64,000 bases of DNA from positions 89,865,877-89,929,876 of the forward strand of contig CM019063.1 of NCBI GenBank assembly GCA_009667805.1. Reading direction: 5' to 3'. Each line of letters starts with the position of its first letter. Position 1 is the first letter of the stretch. The stretch comes from Leptobrachium leishanense (Eukaryota; Chordata; Amphibia; Anura; Megophryidae). Positions 21,754 through 32,731 of the stretch are shown here, piece after piece. The notes under the pieces are model-generated. The model searched no databases, had not been told where the DNA came from, and saw nothing but the letters and a program-made list of their open reading frames with translations. The translations under genes and the position numbers were made by a program.

Positions 21754-22701
21754 TGTAGCGCTCACTCCCGGAGGAGCCGCTGAATTTAAACCTCGGGTCA
21801 GTCTCCCCGCACTAGGGAATAAATATACACCAGCACTGTTGTGGATTTTACACGTTATATAGTTTACTGATCTCAAATAAACTGGCATATATAACGCAGC
21901 ACGGTATACATATATATTTACAGGTGTTCGTAATGCGTGAAACGCATAGCGGAAAAAAAGGAAATTAGATATTAACCCCTTCGTTGTTAGAAGGTGAGTC
22001 CCGTACAGGTTGTGTCCCAAAAAGGTGTACGTGTATGCGTGTGTTGGTACCCGGGTACAAGATTCAACTGGCCAGTGAATAATTTACAGGTGTCTTCGAC
22101 TAGTCACGTTGGGGCCCTGTAGGTTTAGACAAACTTGCAGCGTGCTTTATTATTTTTACTGTGGCCGGGAAGGCCTCTCACCCATCCGCCAGATACTCTG
22201 CGCTCTGCTCGACACAGGACATCTCTCCGCTTGGCTTGACTGGGACTCTGTGCCACCGGATCCGCTTGCCTTGCTTGTCCGTTTCTGCCACAAGATGCTC
22301 AGCTCACCGCCTGCACTCCCATTAGGTCATCTGCGGTCTCCTAACTCGGGGTCCTTCAGCTACTCTGTATCTGTATAAACTTATCAGCGGTGGATCGCTA
22401 GGTCTCTGACAAGTAATGTGAACCGATCTCCAGCTCCGCAAGGCAGCACCTGCGCTCCGGCCTGGTCACGATCGTTGTCTGTCTCACGTGCATCTTGCTC
22501 TCTTGCTCCTCGGCGCGCTCTGGGTTTCCCCTGCACGAGGCTGCGGATGTAAGTCTGTTTCTCCCCACCCACTTCCGGTTCCCGGCGCAAAGCATGCTGG
22601 AAAACGTAGTCCCATTGTCCAGTGTCTCTTACATTGCGCTTGTCTCCCTCTGGTGGCCAAAAATAAGTACTACAGCAACAGTGTTTTAAACCAGCGCTAC
22701 A
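21754..22701 (-). repeat. 5' LTR of the gypsy element
   Basis: Same sequence as 14650-15590 with scattered differences and a short CTTGCTCT duplication. Ends are TGTAGCGCT and AGCGCTACA. Promoter and polyadenylation signals of the element should lie here but I could not place them. Confidence 0.93.
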
Positions 22702-22745
22702 CAAGCTATACAGGTTAAGATCATTATGCCTTTCCTGGTAACGGC
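22702..22745 (-). pseudogene. LINE fragment on the far side of the gypsy insertion
   Basis: Minus-strand YQERHNDLNLYSL joins in frame to EKRRDRGDMIETF at 14649 once the gypsy element and one CAAG copy are removed. How far the LINE extends to the right is unclear. Confidence 0.6.
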
Positions 22746-23017
22746 CTTGCACATGGTGTGCTGTGCTACTTGACCAATGCCTCTCAATGCATTTACACTG
22801 AGTGGTATTGGAATGGCTCAGTGCTCGAGTGAGCACTCAGCTCAGTGACAGCAGACTTGTCACTAAGATTGGCACCAACAGTGATCACTCCTCCGATGCC
22901 ATTACATTATGGTGCCTGCTGAAGGGACACTCTAGCCACAGAGGCTAGGTAATTGATTTTAAAATGTTCACAGACCGTGTTTTCAGTGAATTGAAATTAA
23001 ATGGTCATGGTGTAGAG

Positions 23018-23193
23018 CAGTGGTTCCCAACCGCAGTCCTCAAGTCCCCCTAACAGGCCAGATTTTAAGGTTTACCTTGGAGAAAAGCAGACTGAATCAC
23101 TGAGCAGCAAATCATATCATCTGTGCTGTGCTTCAGATATCTGGCAAACCTGACCTGTTAGGGGGACTTGAGGACCGCGGTTGGAAACCACTG
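23018..23193. mobile_element. 176-bp hAT MITE, TSD GTGTAGAG
   Basis: A perfect 8-bp duplication GTGTAGAG lies at 23010-23017 and 23194-23201. Ends are CAGTGGTTCCCAACC and GGTTGGAAACCACTG. The arms extend inward (CCTCAAGTCCCCCTAACAGG and complement). A degenerate relative lies at 27050-27232. Confidence 0.88.
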
Positions 23194-24079
23194 GTGTAGA
23201 GTGTCTCCCCATCTTCCACCGCCGTGATCCCTGTCACTCAGTCAGCTCCTGCTGGACAACTTCTGTGGTTGGATCACTTTAGCTTAATGCCACTGAAACA
23301 GTCCTCTGATATCTCTGTTAGTGTATTGAGGCATTGACTGGGTGCTCACAGGCGCTTGTATTTGGGGGGGGGGCACCATGCTGTCCAAGGTCTAAAATCA
23401 ATAACAAATTCTAATGATGGAATCCTGTGATCATCTGATCTAGTAATTCTATCGCCATTACAGGAATAGGCTTCCGTGAGGTAAGTGACTCAATCCTAGT
23501 CACTCGGGTTATCCTGACAATATTTTAAAAAAACCTCTTTGAGCTTAAAGGGCTACATACCCCCGTCCTAAGTCACCCTGGTCTTAATGCATTTAAATGT
23601 CTGCAAAGTAAAATACAGAGAAAGATTAAAGCCATCGTTCCCGCACAGCAGTGGTTAATCTAGGGGTGACAGGGATATTCTTAATAAAATTTACACCCCC
23701 CCCTTCTTTTTTCCCCTTAAATGATTGGGCAGGTGCAGCCTAATTACTAGATTAGACCAAATAGCTGATTTAAAAAGTGAGATAAAAGGGAGGATTTTTC
23801 TGGTTTGGCTATTTTGACCTACAGTGGTATTCAGAGAGAGGTGAAAACCTTGAGAATTGGCAGAAGAGAACAATCTAGACCAGGGATGGCGAACCTTTTT
23901 AAGCCCGAGTGCCCAAACTGGATCGCTGAACCAACTTATGTGTCTCAAAGTGCCAATCCCACAATTAGACCTGAATACTGATTTATTTTAGAAAAAACAC
24001 TTCATACGACTATTTGAACTAATTATGTGCTTAAGTCTTAGAAGAAAAATACAGTATAAGAAGATGAATATATATTTGC

Positions 24080-24375
24080 CCCCAACTCGCACATGGATAT
24101 ATTTGCCCCCAGCTCACATATGGATATATTTGCCCCCAGCTCACATATGGATATATTTGCCCCCAGCTCACACATGGATATATTTGGCCCAAGCTCACAC
24201 ATGGATATATTTGCCCCAGCTCACACATGGATATATTTGCCCCAGCTCACACATGGATATATTTGTCCCAGCTCACACATGGATATATTTGCCCCCAGCT
24301 CACGCATGGATATATCTGCCCCCAGCTCACGCATGGATATATCTGCCCCCAGCTCACACTTGGATATATTGGCCC
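24080..24375. repeat. Minisatellite, same core on the opposite strand
   Basis: About 24-27-bp units read CAGCTCACACATGGATATAT then TTGCCCC. The complement has GAGCTGGGGCAAATATATCCAT, the core found at 7212-7910 with extra TA. Long open frames through it are periodicity artefacts. Confidence 0.9.
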
Positions 24376-24400
24376 TCAGCTCACTTGGTCCTCGCGCCAC

Positions 24401-24537
24401 ACAGCAAGCTTCTTCCTCCCCAGCACGCGCTTCAGAGTTAACGCCGCGATCTTGCGGCTGGTGGACTTCAACTAGCGGCCGGGGAACATCCTTTGCCGGC
24501 GCGTGCTGGGGAGGAAGAAGCTTGCGGCAGTGAGGCA
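24401..24537. repeat. GC-rich palindrome beside the minisatellite
   Basis: Arms include CAAGCTTCTTCCTCCCCAGC (from about 24407) and its complement GCTGGGGAGGAAGAAGCTTG (ending about 24525), with a loop of about 75 bp. The position next to the minisatellite parallels the other two elements. Confidence 0.75.
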
Positions 24538-25079
24538 AGCCTATGACTCTCGTGCCGCCACAGTCGGCCCCGCGTTCTAGGTGTGGCACGCGTGCCATAG
24601 GTTCGCCATCACTGATCTATGTTATGAGTGTTATATTTTGGTTATATGCAACTCTATGATTTATCTCTATGGCACTTGTTTCCTGTGATGCGTTTCCTGC
24701 TCTGTTCTGTGTGTTCTCTTCTAGGAACATGTCTTCTGTTCACTAATGGCTTGCACTGTCATTATTATCTACATAAAACAATCTAGACCGAATAGCCAAT
24801 TTGGAAAGTGAGATAAATGGGAGAATTTTTCTGGTTTGACTATTTTGACCTAGAATTTTAAATTCTCCAGTCATTTTCCTGGTTTTCACCTCTCTCTGAA
24901 TAACCCTGTAAGAGGAGATGGGTGACACACAGGGAGAGGGTAGTTAGCAGAGCATGGGAAGTAATGATCTCAAAAATACGTCCGCAAAACCAAACGCCTC
25001 TGAACGATAGCAAAGCTACATGGCATGATGGCAGTGAGTGTTGTCACTGTTCGCCATTCATGAATTAATAAAGCAAGTC

Positions 25080-25371
25080 GTTGAAAAAAAACAAAAACCC
25101 TGGCTGTCTCTGATGTGTGTACACACAGACTCGCCCACGCACGGGGCGGGCGCGCGGACGCTGGCTCGTGAGGAAGCAGTCAACCAACCAGCTGACCAGA
25201 AGGATACGTCGCGTGCACCCCCCCCCCGCCCCCTCACCATACCCAGCTCGGTGCGTCTGTCCAGCCCGGGAAGCAGGGACCGGGCGGGAGAGCGAGTGGC
25301 CGGGCCCCCTCCGCCGCGTCCAAAGGCAGCGCCCTCCGCCAGCGGCCCGGTGTGTCTATCTGAGAGGCGGA
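25080..25371 (+). promoter_or_regulatory. rasa1: CpG-rich 5' region of rasa1
   Basis: From about 25130 the sequence becomes GC- and CpG-rich, unlike the flanks, and stays so through exon 1. This is typical of a vertebrate CpG-island promoter and 5' UTR. No TATA box was identified and the start site cannot be placed. The exon 1 frame stays open upstream to 25117, but that extension shows no recognisable RASA1 sequence, so it is treated as 5' UTR. Confidence 0.6.
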
Positions 25372-25592
25372 ATGTCTGCGGCTTCCAGTTCGTACGGGCT
25401 GGTGACAGGAGGCGGGGAGGCCGTGCTGTCCCGGGCCTCTGAGGCCTTCCCCCCGCTGCCTCCCCCACCGCCACCACCCCTCTCCCTCGTGGCTGGAGTG
25501 ATGGGCCCCGTGGACGAGGTGGATTCACTGGACGGACCGGAATACGAGGAGGAGGAGGTGGAGATCCCACTCAGCGCCCCCCCTACCAACCA
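25372..25592 (+). CDS. rasa1: rasa1 exon 1 (N-terminus)
   Basis: The product is the p120 Ras GTPase-activating protein, which speeds GTP hydrolysis by Ras and binds phosphotyrosine receptors through its SH2 domains. The exon encodes MSAASSSYGLVTGGG, a proline-rich FPPLPPPPPPPL, then DSLDGPEYEEEE and IPLSAPPTN, the last two closely matching vertebrate RASA1 just before SH2. The Met at 25372 is chosen because the protein beyond it has no RASA1 likeness. The N-terminal region is about 73 residues, much shorter than the Gly/Ala-rich mammalian one. The exon ends CA before GTGAGT (25593), splitting a Gln codon. It lies in a CpG-rich region and is followed by an intron of about 25.4 kb. Confidence 0.95.
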
Positions 25593-25759
25593 GTGAGTAG
25601 CCACTCACCCCGAGACCCAAACCACCTCACCCCGGGGTCCGTACCAGCCTCCCTCACCCCGAACCAGCCTCACCTCGAGAGCACAGTGCTGTCATCACTG
25701 GGCTGAGAGTGTACTGACCCCCAACCTCACATTATAGCAACCAGCCCTATCACCCTGAC

Positions 25760-26222
25760 CTCAACCACGAGACTGCCCCCACCCACCACGACAGGGCAAC
25801 TGCCCCCACCCACCACGACAGGGCAACTGTCCCCACTCACCCACCCACCACGACAGGGCAACTGTCCCCACTCACCCACCCACCCACCACAGGGCAACTG
25901 TCCCCACCCACCACGACAGGGCAACTGTCCCCACCCACCACGACAGGGCAACTGTCCCCACCACCACGACAGGGCAACTGTCCCCCCACCACGACAGGGC
26001 AACTGTCCCCGCCCACCACGACAGGGCAACTGTCCCCACCCACCACGACAGGGCAACTGTCCCCACCCACCACGACAGGGCAACTGTCCCCACCCACCAC
26101 GACAGGGCAACTGTCCCCACCCACCACGACAGGGCAACTGTCCCCACCCACCAACTGTCCCCACCCACCACGACAGGGCAACTGTCCCCACTCACCCACC
26201 CACCACGACAGGGCAACTACCC
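25760..26222. repeat. GACAGGGCAACTGTCCCCA minisatellite in intron 1
   Basis: Units of roughly 25-29 bp read CACCCACCACGACAGGGCAACTG then TCCC, with length variants. It begins about 170 bp after exon 1. GACAGGGCAACTGTC contains a short inverted repeat (GACAG / CTGTC). Frames rich in Gly-Trp or Cys-Pro-Val through it are artefacts. Confidence 0.92.
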
Positions 26223-27049
26223 CCTCCCTTATCTCAGACAGCAACTAACCACCCCACCACTAGGAGGCCGCCACATCTCCAGCACAGCTCAGTTATCCCT
26301 CTCCCCTGCAGTGCACATATCCATTCACTTACTTGTGTGAAGCCTCAGTGTCCCGGAATGTTTATTCCTGTATAATCGCATACCCCATATGTACCCGGGC
26401 GTTGTGGCTCTGATCTGGCAGGCCCCCCCCCCCCCCCCCCTGGCTCTTTCTAATCAGATTTGTTTTATTCATGTTTATTAAGAGCACTCTGGTCTGGTGT
26501 TCATGTCAGGCGTGAGGTCAGCCCTTAGGATTGCCTCCCCTGAATCTGCTTTCTTAAAGCCCTACGGGTAAAGGTGGTCACGAGAAACAGATTTATTACT
26601 TACATTTTTTTTTTTTCCCTCGTGCATTATATAAATAACTCCGACACAACCAAATGATTTCATCAAAACTAAGCCCCCCCCCCCGTGGTCTTGTTAAGTG
26701 ATGCTTGGTCACACGCTATTGGGATCTCAGGTACACGTGTTTATTGATCATATGTAAAGCACTGGGGGAATCCGAGGCTCTTGTGGGAATGCTCCCAGAA
26801 GGCTGCTAGGGACATCAGACGTCCGCATTATGTCCCTCGGCATATTGTGAGATCCTGCCGGCATTCAGCCTTACTACGACCAAGCTGCACTAATTATGGA
26901 GTGTGATGTGAAGTAACTCTCCTTGGGAATCGGCTTTTGCAGTTCCCTCAGCACATTAGCAGTTTCTATATATACTTGTACATGAAGCGCTAATTTGCAG
27001 GCTTCCAGAGAATAATGAGCAATTCCAAGGTCGCTGTTTATTGTCGGGG
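26223..27049. other. Intron 1, nothing recognised
   Basis: Non-coding intron sequence with C-homopolymers near 26423 and 26678 and a T tract near 26607. No gene or transposon ends were found. Confidence 0.5.
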
Positions 27050-27232
27050 CAGTGTTCCCAAAACCTGTCCTGGATCCTCTAACAGGCCAGGTTTTGAGGA
27101 TTACCTTGAGGAAATGCAGACTGAATCCTGCAATCACGGAGCAGCAAATGAGATCTGACGATCATCACTACAGGTGATTATCTGGAAGACTGACATGTTA
27201 TCTGGCCCTGAAAATGGGATTGGGAAGCGCTG
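27050..27232. mobile_element. hAT MITE, degenerate relative of 23018-23193
   Basis: Starts CAGTGTTCCCAAAACC, contains CTCTAACAGGCCAGGTTTTGAGG and ends GGGAAGCGCTG. The order and spacing match 23018-23193. The flanks do not show a clear duplication. Confidence 0.65.
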
Positions 27233-27907
27233 GTCCTAAGTCATTAAGGGAAAAAAATACCCACTTTCAAAATGTTAAATGATTTGCATTTGTAAAGGGT
27301 AGCATGATTTACCACACCCTCCTGCAAGCAGAAGGACAATGTGATCAAATAGCTCACCTTGTCCTTCCCCCTGCCTGAGAATTCACGAGCAGAGGGCAGT
27401 CCTTGGTCCCCATGGAGTCCTGTGAACTCCATGAGATGCAGCCAGTGCCAGAGCATGGGGCCGCTGTCAGTATTGGCAGCCCCCATTTATTATTAACATG
27501 GCAGCCCATTGGTAAGAGTCAGTAATAGGGAGTCTCTGATCACCAGCTCATACCACATTTGTCTAATGGCAGCCCCCAATATCCAGATTAGCCTTAATAG
27601 CGGCCCTTGACATTTTTTTGTGCAAATATGTAAGTGCCTGGAGCTTCTAACACATGAGCTATTCAAATTGCTTTCATACGCAAGTTATGAAGCGCCTGCA
27701 TAAAGCGGCATCAGCCCCCCCCCCCCGTAGGTCCCTGGCAGGTGGGATATTTAAAATCCTCTCTGATGGGTGACAGCTGTGCAGCTGGAGGGGATTCCTC
27801 TATTTCACACAACAAAAGTGGGGGTCGGGGAGGAGGGGACACTCCACACAGCTTAACTGCTTTAATAAGCTAAAGTGGTCTGGGTGTGTAGTGTCCCTTT
27901 TTGTTAA

Positions 27908-28213
27908 GGCCGGGGTCGGACGATCTCACCAGGTGCGCCCGCACTGACATGCCTCCCGGCATCCATCACATCGTTGTGATGCTCCGACTGGGCCGGCCAC
28001 ACGCTGCTACAGCGGACGTGCTGAAAGCCTCCCCGCCGAAACACTGCGACGTGCATACAGGGCTGCAAAGCGCGATCCTCCATAGGATCGAGCCTTACAG
28101 TGCCAAGCGCACTAACTGCTCTCAGCGAGGTGGCCAGACGCGTCAGAATGGAAGGAACGTCCACTCTCACTGACGTTCCTTCCGCTCTGAAAAACGCTTT
28201 TCTGACCCCAGCC
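27908..28213. mobile_element. PIF/Harbinger-like MITE
   Basis: Ends are GGCCGGGGTCGGACG and the complement of TCTGACCCCAGCC; flanks are TAA and TGA. Close relatives occur at 59960-60292 and, truncated, about 50578-50770; all contain GCAAAGCGCGATCCTCCATAGG-like sequence. A 3-bp TAA/TTA-type duplication with a GG-starting end suits PIF/Harbinger. Confidence 0.6.
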
Positions 28214-28504
28214 TGAGGAGCATCCTTTACGGTGTCCGCTATTACTAGTCCAATCGCTCTGGTGCAGCATGATTAAAACACCTTACCGCAACACAATTTG
28301 AAGCAATTGTAACCTAATCTTTATACATAAGGGTGGAATATTTGTAAATATTTAGTCTGGTGCGCTTAGTCCAGTGAAAGTACCGTCCGTTCTTTCAGAG
28401 CTACGAATATCTCCAATCCTTACATTGATCTGCATAGCAAACGAGTTTCTTCAGTTTACATTGGAATAGAAGCCACGATCTTGTCTGATTTTTGGCCTCG
28501 GCTA

Positions 28505-28640
28505 CTAGCATTATTATCATTTATATAGCTCCAACAGTTTCCGCAGAGCTTTACAATAACCAAAGGGAACAAGACACGACAAACATAGGATGGAGACAAG
28601 TTGTAGAGGGCCTTGCTCATAGGAGCTTACAATCTAGAAG
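28505..28640 (-). repeat. SINE/LINE tail fragment
   Basis: On the minus strand, TTGTAAAGCTCTGCGGAAAC then GAGCTATATAAATGATAATAAT resembles the tail at 1240-1300. TAAGCTCCTATGAGCAAGG further upstream belongs to the same repeat. Only this end was recognised. Confidence 0.5.
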
Positions 28641-29439
28641 GATCGGGGTGGAGGAACACAAGGGTAGCTTTATTGGTCAGTGACTTGCTGTTTCTGTTTG
28701 ACATCAGCAGCTTGGATATTGTTTGTATCTGGGACAGCTGTATGGCCATACTTTCTCCACCTGCATGTACAATGTTATGCAATACAGGAAACTGGAAAGC
28801 AAACCATTAAGGCAGCTATAAGATGTCTCTGTGTGCGTTGCTGCTCCTGGTTTCTCATTAGCTTTAGCTGTAATTTTTCTCTTGGGAGTAAAGGGGCTGA
28901 TCAGTGCCGGAGAAAGATTTAGGGATTAGAGCACCTCAAAAGTTTATAGTCCAGTGCATCAATCATAAAAAATTGGTCTGTTTGTAAGAAAAATTATACT
29001 TTTACAATCTCTCTTGCTACGTCAGATCTCACTTTATCAAAGTAACTAGGGACAGCAAAGTCAGGTGTTTAAATGACAGTGATTGCACCGCAAGTCAACA
29101 TCAATGAAAACTAGTGGTGTGAGATACTGTTCTTTAAGCGTCCTAGGCATTTTCACAGTATGGTATGATGGAGCCTTCCATGTAGCTATGAGCATACCGA
29201 TGGGAGATTCTGGGTGTTTTGCCACCTTTCGAATCCGCAGCAGCAGCTGATCGAGTTGGATGCATGTCTTTTTCAGCCTTTTTAACCTATTAGAAATGAC
29301 TTATAAAATTTAGATATCCTACTCTTAATATTTTAAAGGTGCACATATCACACCCTCTTTAAGGTGGTCATGCAATATAATATATATATATATATCACTT
29401 CCCCACCGTACACATTAGGCATTTTCTCTTTGTATAGCT

Positions 29440-29745
29440 GCCAGGAGCAGCACCTTACTTGCAATGCCACAATACAAAAAGAAAGTGGCTCGATCCTCAT
29501 TTTCCTACAGAGCACAACAAATATGGAATAACCTCCCAGACACCATCAAATCTTCCCCCGTCTAAAGTCACTTATGAGATCTCTATTCTGTTAATATTTG
29601 TGTTTTTATATCTTGCATTTTATTACTTTTTTATTTCTGTAACAACTGTAACAATTCAATGTTCTTGAACCCAGGACATACTTGAAAACAAGAGAAATCT
29701 CAATGTATCCTTCCTGGTAAAATACTTTATAAATAAATGTGACCA
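29440..29745 (+). pseudogene. L2-like LINE 3' end
   Basis: Plus-strand translation near 29473 gives YKKKVARSSFSYRAQQIWNN then LPDTIKSSP, the conserved R-A-x-x-x-W-N-x-L-P end of L2/CR1-type reverse transcriptases. It is followed by a 3' UTR ending TTCCTGGTAAAATACTTTATA and AATAAATG. Frame breaks follow IKSSP. It is 5'-truncated, as LINE copies usually are. Confidence 0.65.
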
Positions 29746-30439
29746 TTGCAGTGATAATTACCACCTTCCAGTAACTGATTCATTTTTCAGTGTTTTACTT
29801 TTGTGGCTCATATTTAACTTTTTCTTGTGCGATAAAATCATTGCAGATATTCAGAATTGGTGGTTGGTTGAGTGTATCAACTATTTTGTCAACGTCTATC
29901 TACAATGATTTTGGCACTTTCAGTTTTCATCGTGTATGTTTTAACATTATCTGCTCCTGAGTTTGGACAAATATAAGCATCCATATAGTGTCCAAATGGC
30001 ACATGTCATTCCTCTGGATAAGAAGACTTTTTTTATATTTTGTAATGTTTTTGATATTTTAGCCTGACTCAGATAAATGGCAAGATAGTAAGATAGTTTA
30101 CGTAGCTGGAAAGTGATAAACTTTAAAGTAAAAATTTATATTAAAACTGATATGCAGAAATTAATGCCAAGACACTTTGTGGAAAAAAAAAAAGTATAAG
30201 CTGATGGTAAGGTATTTTAGTGTCCCACTGGATGACGTCGACTCTTCATCCGATCCAAACAGGAAAAAATGTAGAAAATGGGGCACACTAAAATGAATGG
30301 AAAAGGAATATAGCGTAACACGGTAAATATGTGGCAACAATAACCCACCCCTGCTATTGAATGCACTCACAGGATATAATAACGAACAGGCCCCTCAGTA
30401 TATATTCAGCCTCCTCTTCATTGAGAATCCTTATATTGG

Positions 30440-30672
30440 TATGAAAATTACCATGCAAGAGGGAAGGAGTAAAACCAGCCACAAATTTATTCTTCTTAAA
30501 ACAAACTCAAAAGTGGTTACTTCCGGCGTGTTTCGTCCTATGGACTTTATCAAGGATATCTTGATAAAGTCCATAGGACGAAACGCGTCTGAAGTAACCA
30601 CTTTATGTTTTGGTTTTATAAGAATAAATTTGTCTTATTTTACTCATACCCTCATGCATGGTAATTTTCATA
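30440..30672. repeat. Short inverted-arm element with hammerhead-like cores
   Basis: Two arms of about 115 bp meet at CAAGGATATCTTG (30551-30563). Each arm holds GTCC-ATA-GGAC followed by GAAACGCGTC (plus strand about 30562-30592; mirrored on the minus strand with GAAACACGCC). The GGAC-GAAAC-GCGTC order matches known hammerheads, but the CUGANGA box reads TTGATAA. It appears to be a decayed Penelope-related piece. Confidence 0.55.
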
Positions 30673-30720
30673 AAGGGGTGTGGAAATTTAAAAAAAATGA
30701 ACTTGTCCAATGGACTATAA

Positions 30721-31163
30721 GGCTAGGGTCAGACAAACGCATTTTGTACAGACTGTGCGTCCATGCAGTACGGACGTACTTTCTGACTGACGACAATGTA
30801 GTGGCCACACAGTCCGTTTTTTTCACTGACATATTTTTGACGGATATAGCAGGGAAAATAAAATGAAAAAACATTTTGTCCGTCAAAAATGCTGGGCGTA
30901 TAAATGCAGTCCGTCTGACCACGTTCCTTCGCTCACACACAAAACTATGCAGACGTTGTGGACGTGGCGCACTCCGCACGTCCGTTCTAGCAGTATTACA
31001 TTCTTGCCTAACTTACGTCCGTTTGCCGTGTCCGTTGTGCTTCCGCACTTCTGTGCGGACGTAGTTCATGTGTTGGACTCCATTTAACACAATTGTATGC
31101 TATCACGGACGTACTTATGTGCGGTAACACGGACGTTAACACTGCGTTCGTCTGACCCTAGCC
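30721..31163. mobile_element. PIF/Harbinger-like MITE, TSD TAA
   Basis: GGCTAGGGTCAGAC and GTCTGACCCTAGCC are perfect 14-bp ends with TAA at 30718-30720 and 31164-31166. The interior is rich in CGTCCG/CGGACG repeats. It lies within an older repeat whose halves (30675-30717 and 31167-31580) match 37960-38039 and 43373-43690. Confidence 0.8.
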
Positions 31164-31166
31164 TAA

Positions 31167-31580
31167 AGTGGAAGCCCGATCTACTTGTCAGTTATGAAAA
31201 TCTACTTGTCCTGGTAAGAATTATAATTTCAACAAAATATCACTAGGTTTTTATTAAGCACATAGAGAACAAACACGGGTATTTAGTTTAAATAGCACAT
31301 TTCTTATTGCCTCGCACTCATACAACCCACACATTGCAGAGCGCAGTAATATGGTATATGTTTGAGTGAATCACCGAGCTACAAAGCAATAAAACTCAAA
31401 CTATTTTGCTGTTTATTTGAATATAATATAAATTTTATTAAATGAAAGCCTAGATCAAAGTGCAGTATATTATTAAAATTTTTAAAGTTATGATATAGTT
31501 AAATAAATGACTAAAAATAAACTTTAATAAAGTATTTCAGATATATAAATTAGTGCTGCACCATTGTTACCTTTTATAAG
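31167..31580. repeat. Interspersed repeat, also at 37960-38039 and 43373-43690
   Basis: CTACTTGTCCTGGTAAGAA, CAACCCACACATTGCAGAGC, AATAAAACTCAAACTAT and AATAAAGTATTT recur in order in the other copy. That copy is interrupted by a 5.3-kb nested insertion. The family is unknown and I see no coding capacity. Confidence 0.6.
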
Positions 31581-32691
31581 AGGGGGGGGGGGGTGCCCCG
31601 CTGGTTTTAGAACAAAAAAATAGAAGAAATAAAATATATTATATTTTTATTTTATTTTTTAGATTTCCGCATTATGTGGTCATATTTGATGCCATTGGAA
31701 AGGCCATACTTGGGCCTTTCTAACGATACATCAATTGCCCTTGTAGGACATGCCGATCCAGGGATACAGTTGTCCAAAGGACCCCTGCATCTCCTGTGGG
31801 ATTCCCCTACCAGTCGGGGGGAAATTCCCGTTTGTGACATCGCTTGACATGATTTTTTTTATTGTCCATTTTTTTTTTTTTCAAGTGTGTCCTTGCGCCT
31901 ACTGTATATTCTTATTAAACAGGATGTGCAACTTAAGGGACACGGTTACCAATGTAATCAGTTGGTTGTGGTGTGCTTGGTGCTGGTTTTTCCCCTCTGC
32001 TGTCCTTGTGGTCTGTATCGCTGATGCAGCCTTCTTTGATCTGCACGACACATAGTGCACCAAGCTTGTCATCCGGTGCCTCTCATTGGATTGACTGAGA
32101 GCTTAGCACAGCAACAGTATCTGCTTTGTCCTGGAGCACAGAGGGATACAGAGAAGTTGAGCTTTTTAGCTATGTGCCCCTTCAGTAGACCCTGAGCTAA
32201 TGTAATCCTTTATTAATTTATATGTCCAGTGAGGTCTCACTTTTCCATCTTGTATGGGACCCTGCTCTATTGTACAGGAATGCCCAATATATTATTAAAT
32301 TTCCATCGTGTTCATACAAAGACCCTGTAAAAACATGGCTACACATTGTTTCCCTGTTGGGGCAAAGCACTATGTGAACTTTATAGGTGTGCGTCTAGTA
32401 AATACATTTTGAGACAGATGGGAGACACGAGGTGGACCTGGAAAGTGCAACCACGCAGCGGAAAGACAAAAATACTATGTACTGTATGTGTCTGTATAGA
32501 GAGCTGTGAAGCGAAGCATGCAAATGTGCAGATATGGTAATTCAAAGCCGTGAAATGTCTTCTGTGGCCAGCGCGGTTGTGTTTACTTCCTAACATATAA
32601 CTTGTACTGATGTTTAACATTTTAGGATTACAGATTCGCTGTTCCAGTGAAAATAATGCTGAATCTTTACCATGGTAACATCCTAGAGTGG
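31581..32691. other. Intron 1, nothing recognised
   Basis: A G-homopolymer lies near 31583 and T tracts near 31853-31881. No exon with splice signals and family similarity, and no transposon ends, were found. Confidence 0.45.
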
Positions 32692-32731
32692 TTAAAGAGC
32701 CGCTACCACCAAAAATTGAAATGTTCTAATG

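Larger units (their letters stand above)
14650..22701 (-). mobile_element. Ty3/gypsy LTR retrotransposon, full-length but decayed
   Basis: Two LTRs of about 941 and 948 bp (14650-15590 and 21754-22701) begin TGTAGCGCT and end AGCGCTACA. The element is flanked by CAAG at 14646-14649 and 22702-22705. Gene order on the minus strand is gag, protease, RT, RNase H, integrase, the Ty3/gypsy order. A polypurine tract and a tRNA-primer site adjoin the LTRs. The coding region is cut by several stops and frameshifts (breaks near 21.2, 20.8, 20.5, 20.2, 19.4, 19.0, 18.4, 18.15, 17.4 and 16.1 kb), so it is inactive. By eye the LTRs differ at about twenty positions, suggesting moderate age. Confidence 0.93.
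23881..24614. mobile_element. hAT-type element carrying the shared minisatellite
   Basis: Ends CAGGGATGGCGAACC and GGTTCGCCATCACTG are inverted. The left 8-bp flank is ATCTAGAC and the right ATCTATGT, an imperfect match. It holds minisatellite 24080-24375 and palindrome 24401-24537 and no transposase. A second CAATCTAGAC at 24779-24788 exactly repeats the left flank 164 bp further on. Confidence 0.75.
23822..24908. mobile_element. Palindromic TIR element interrupted by a hAT element
   Basis: Left end CAGTGGTATTCAGAGAGAGGTG and right end CACCTCTCTCTGAATAACCCTG are inverted, with TA on both sides (23820-23821 and 24909-24910). A relative lies at 52077-52252. Its interior matches sequence just outside at 23740-23815 (GTGAGATAAA, TTTTTCTGGTTTG), so a second partial copy adjoins. 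It is split by the 23881-24614 insertion plus an extra segment to about 24778. Confidence 0.65.

Noticed and set aside
25117..25371. In-frame upstream extension of rasa1 exon 1
   Set aside because: Open but with no RASA1 likeness and Arg/Pro-rich composition typical of translated CpG islands; kept only as a possibility.
25727..26244. Gly-Trp and Cys-Pro-Val-Val repeat proteins on the minus strand
   Set aside because: Translation of the intron 1 minisatellite in three phases; not genes.
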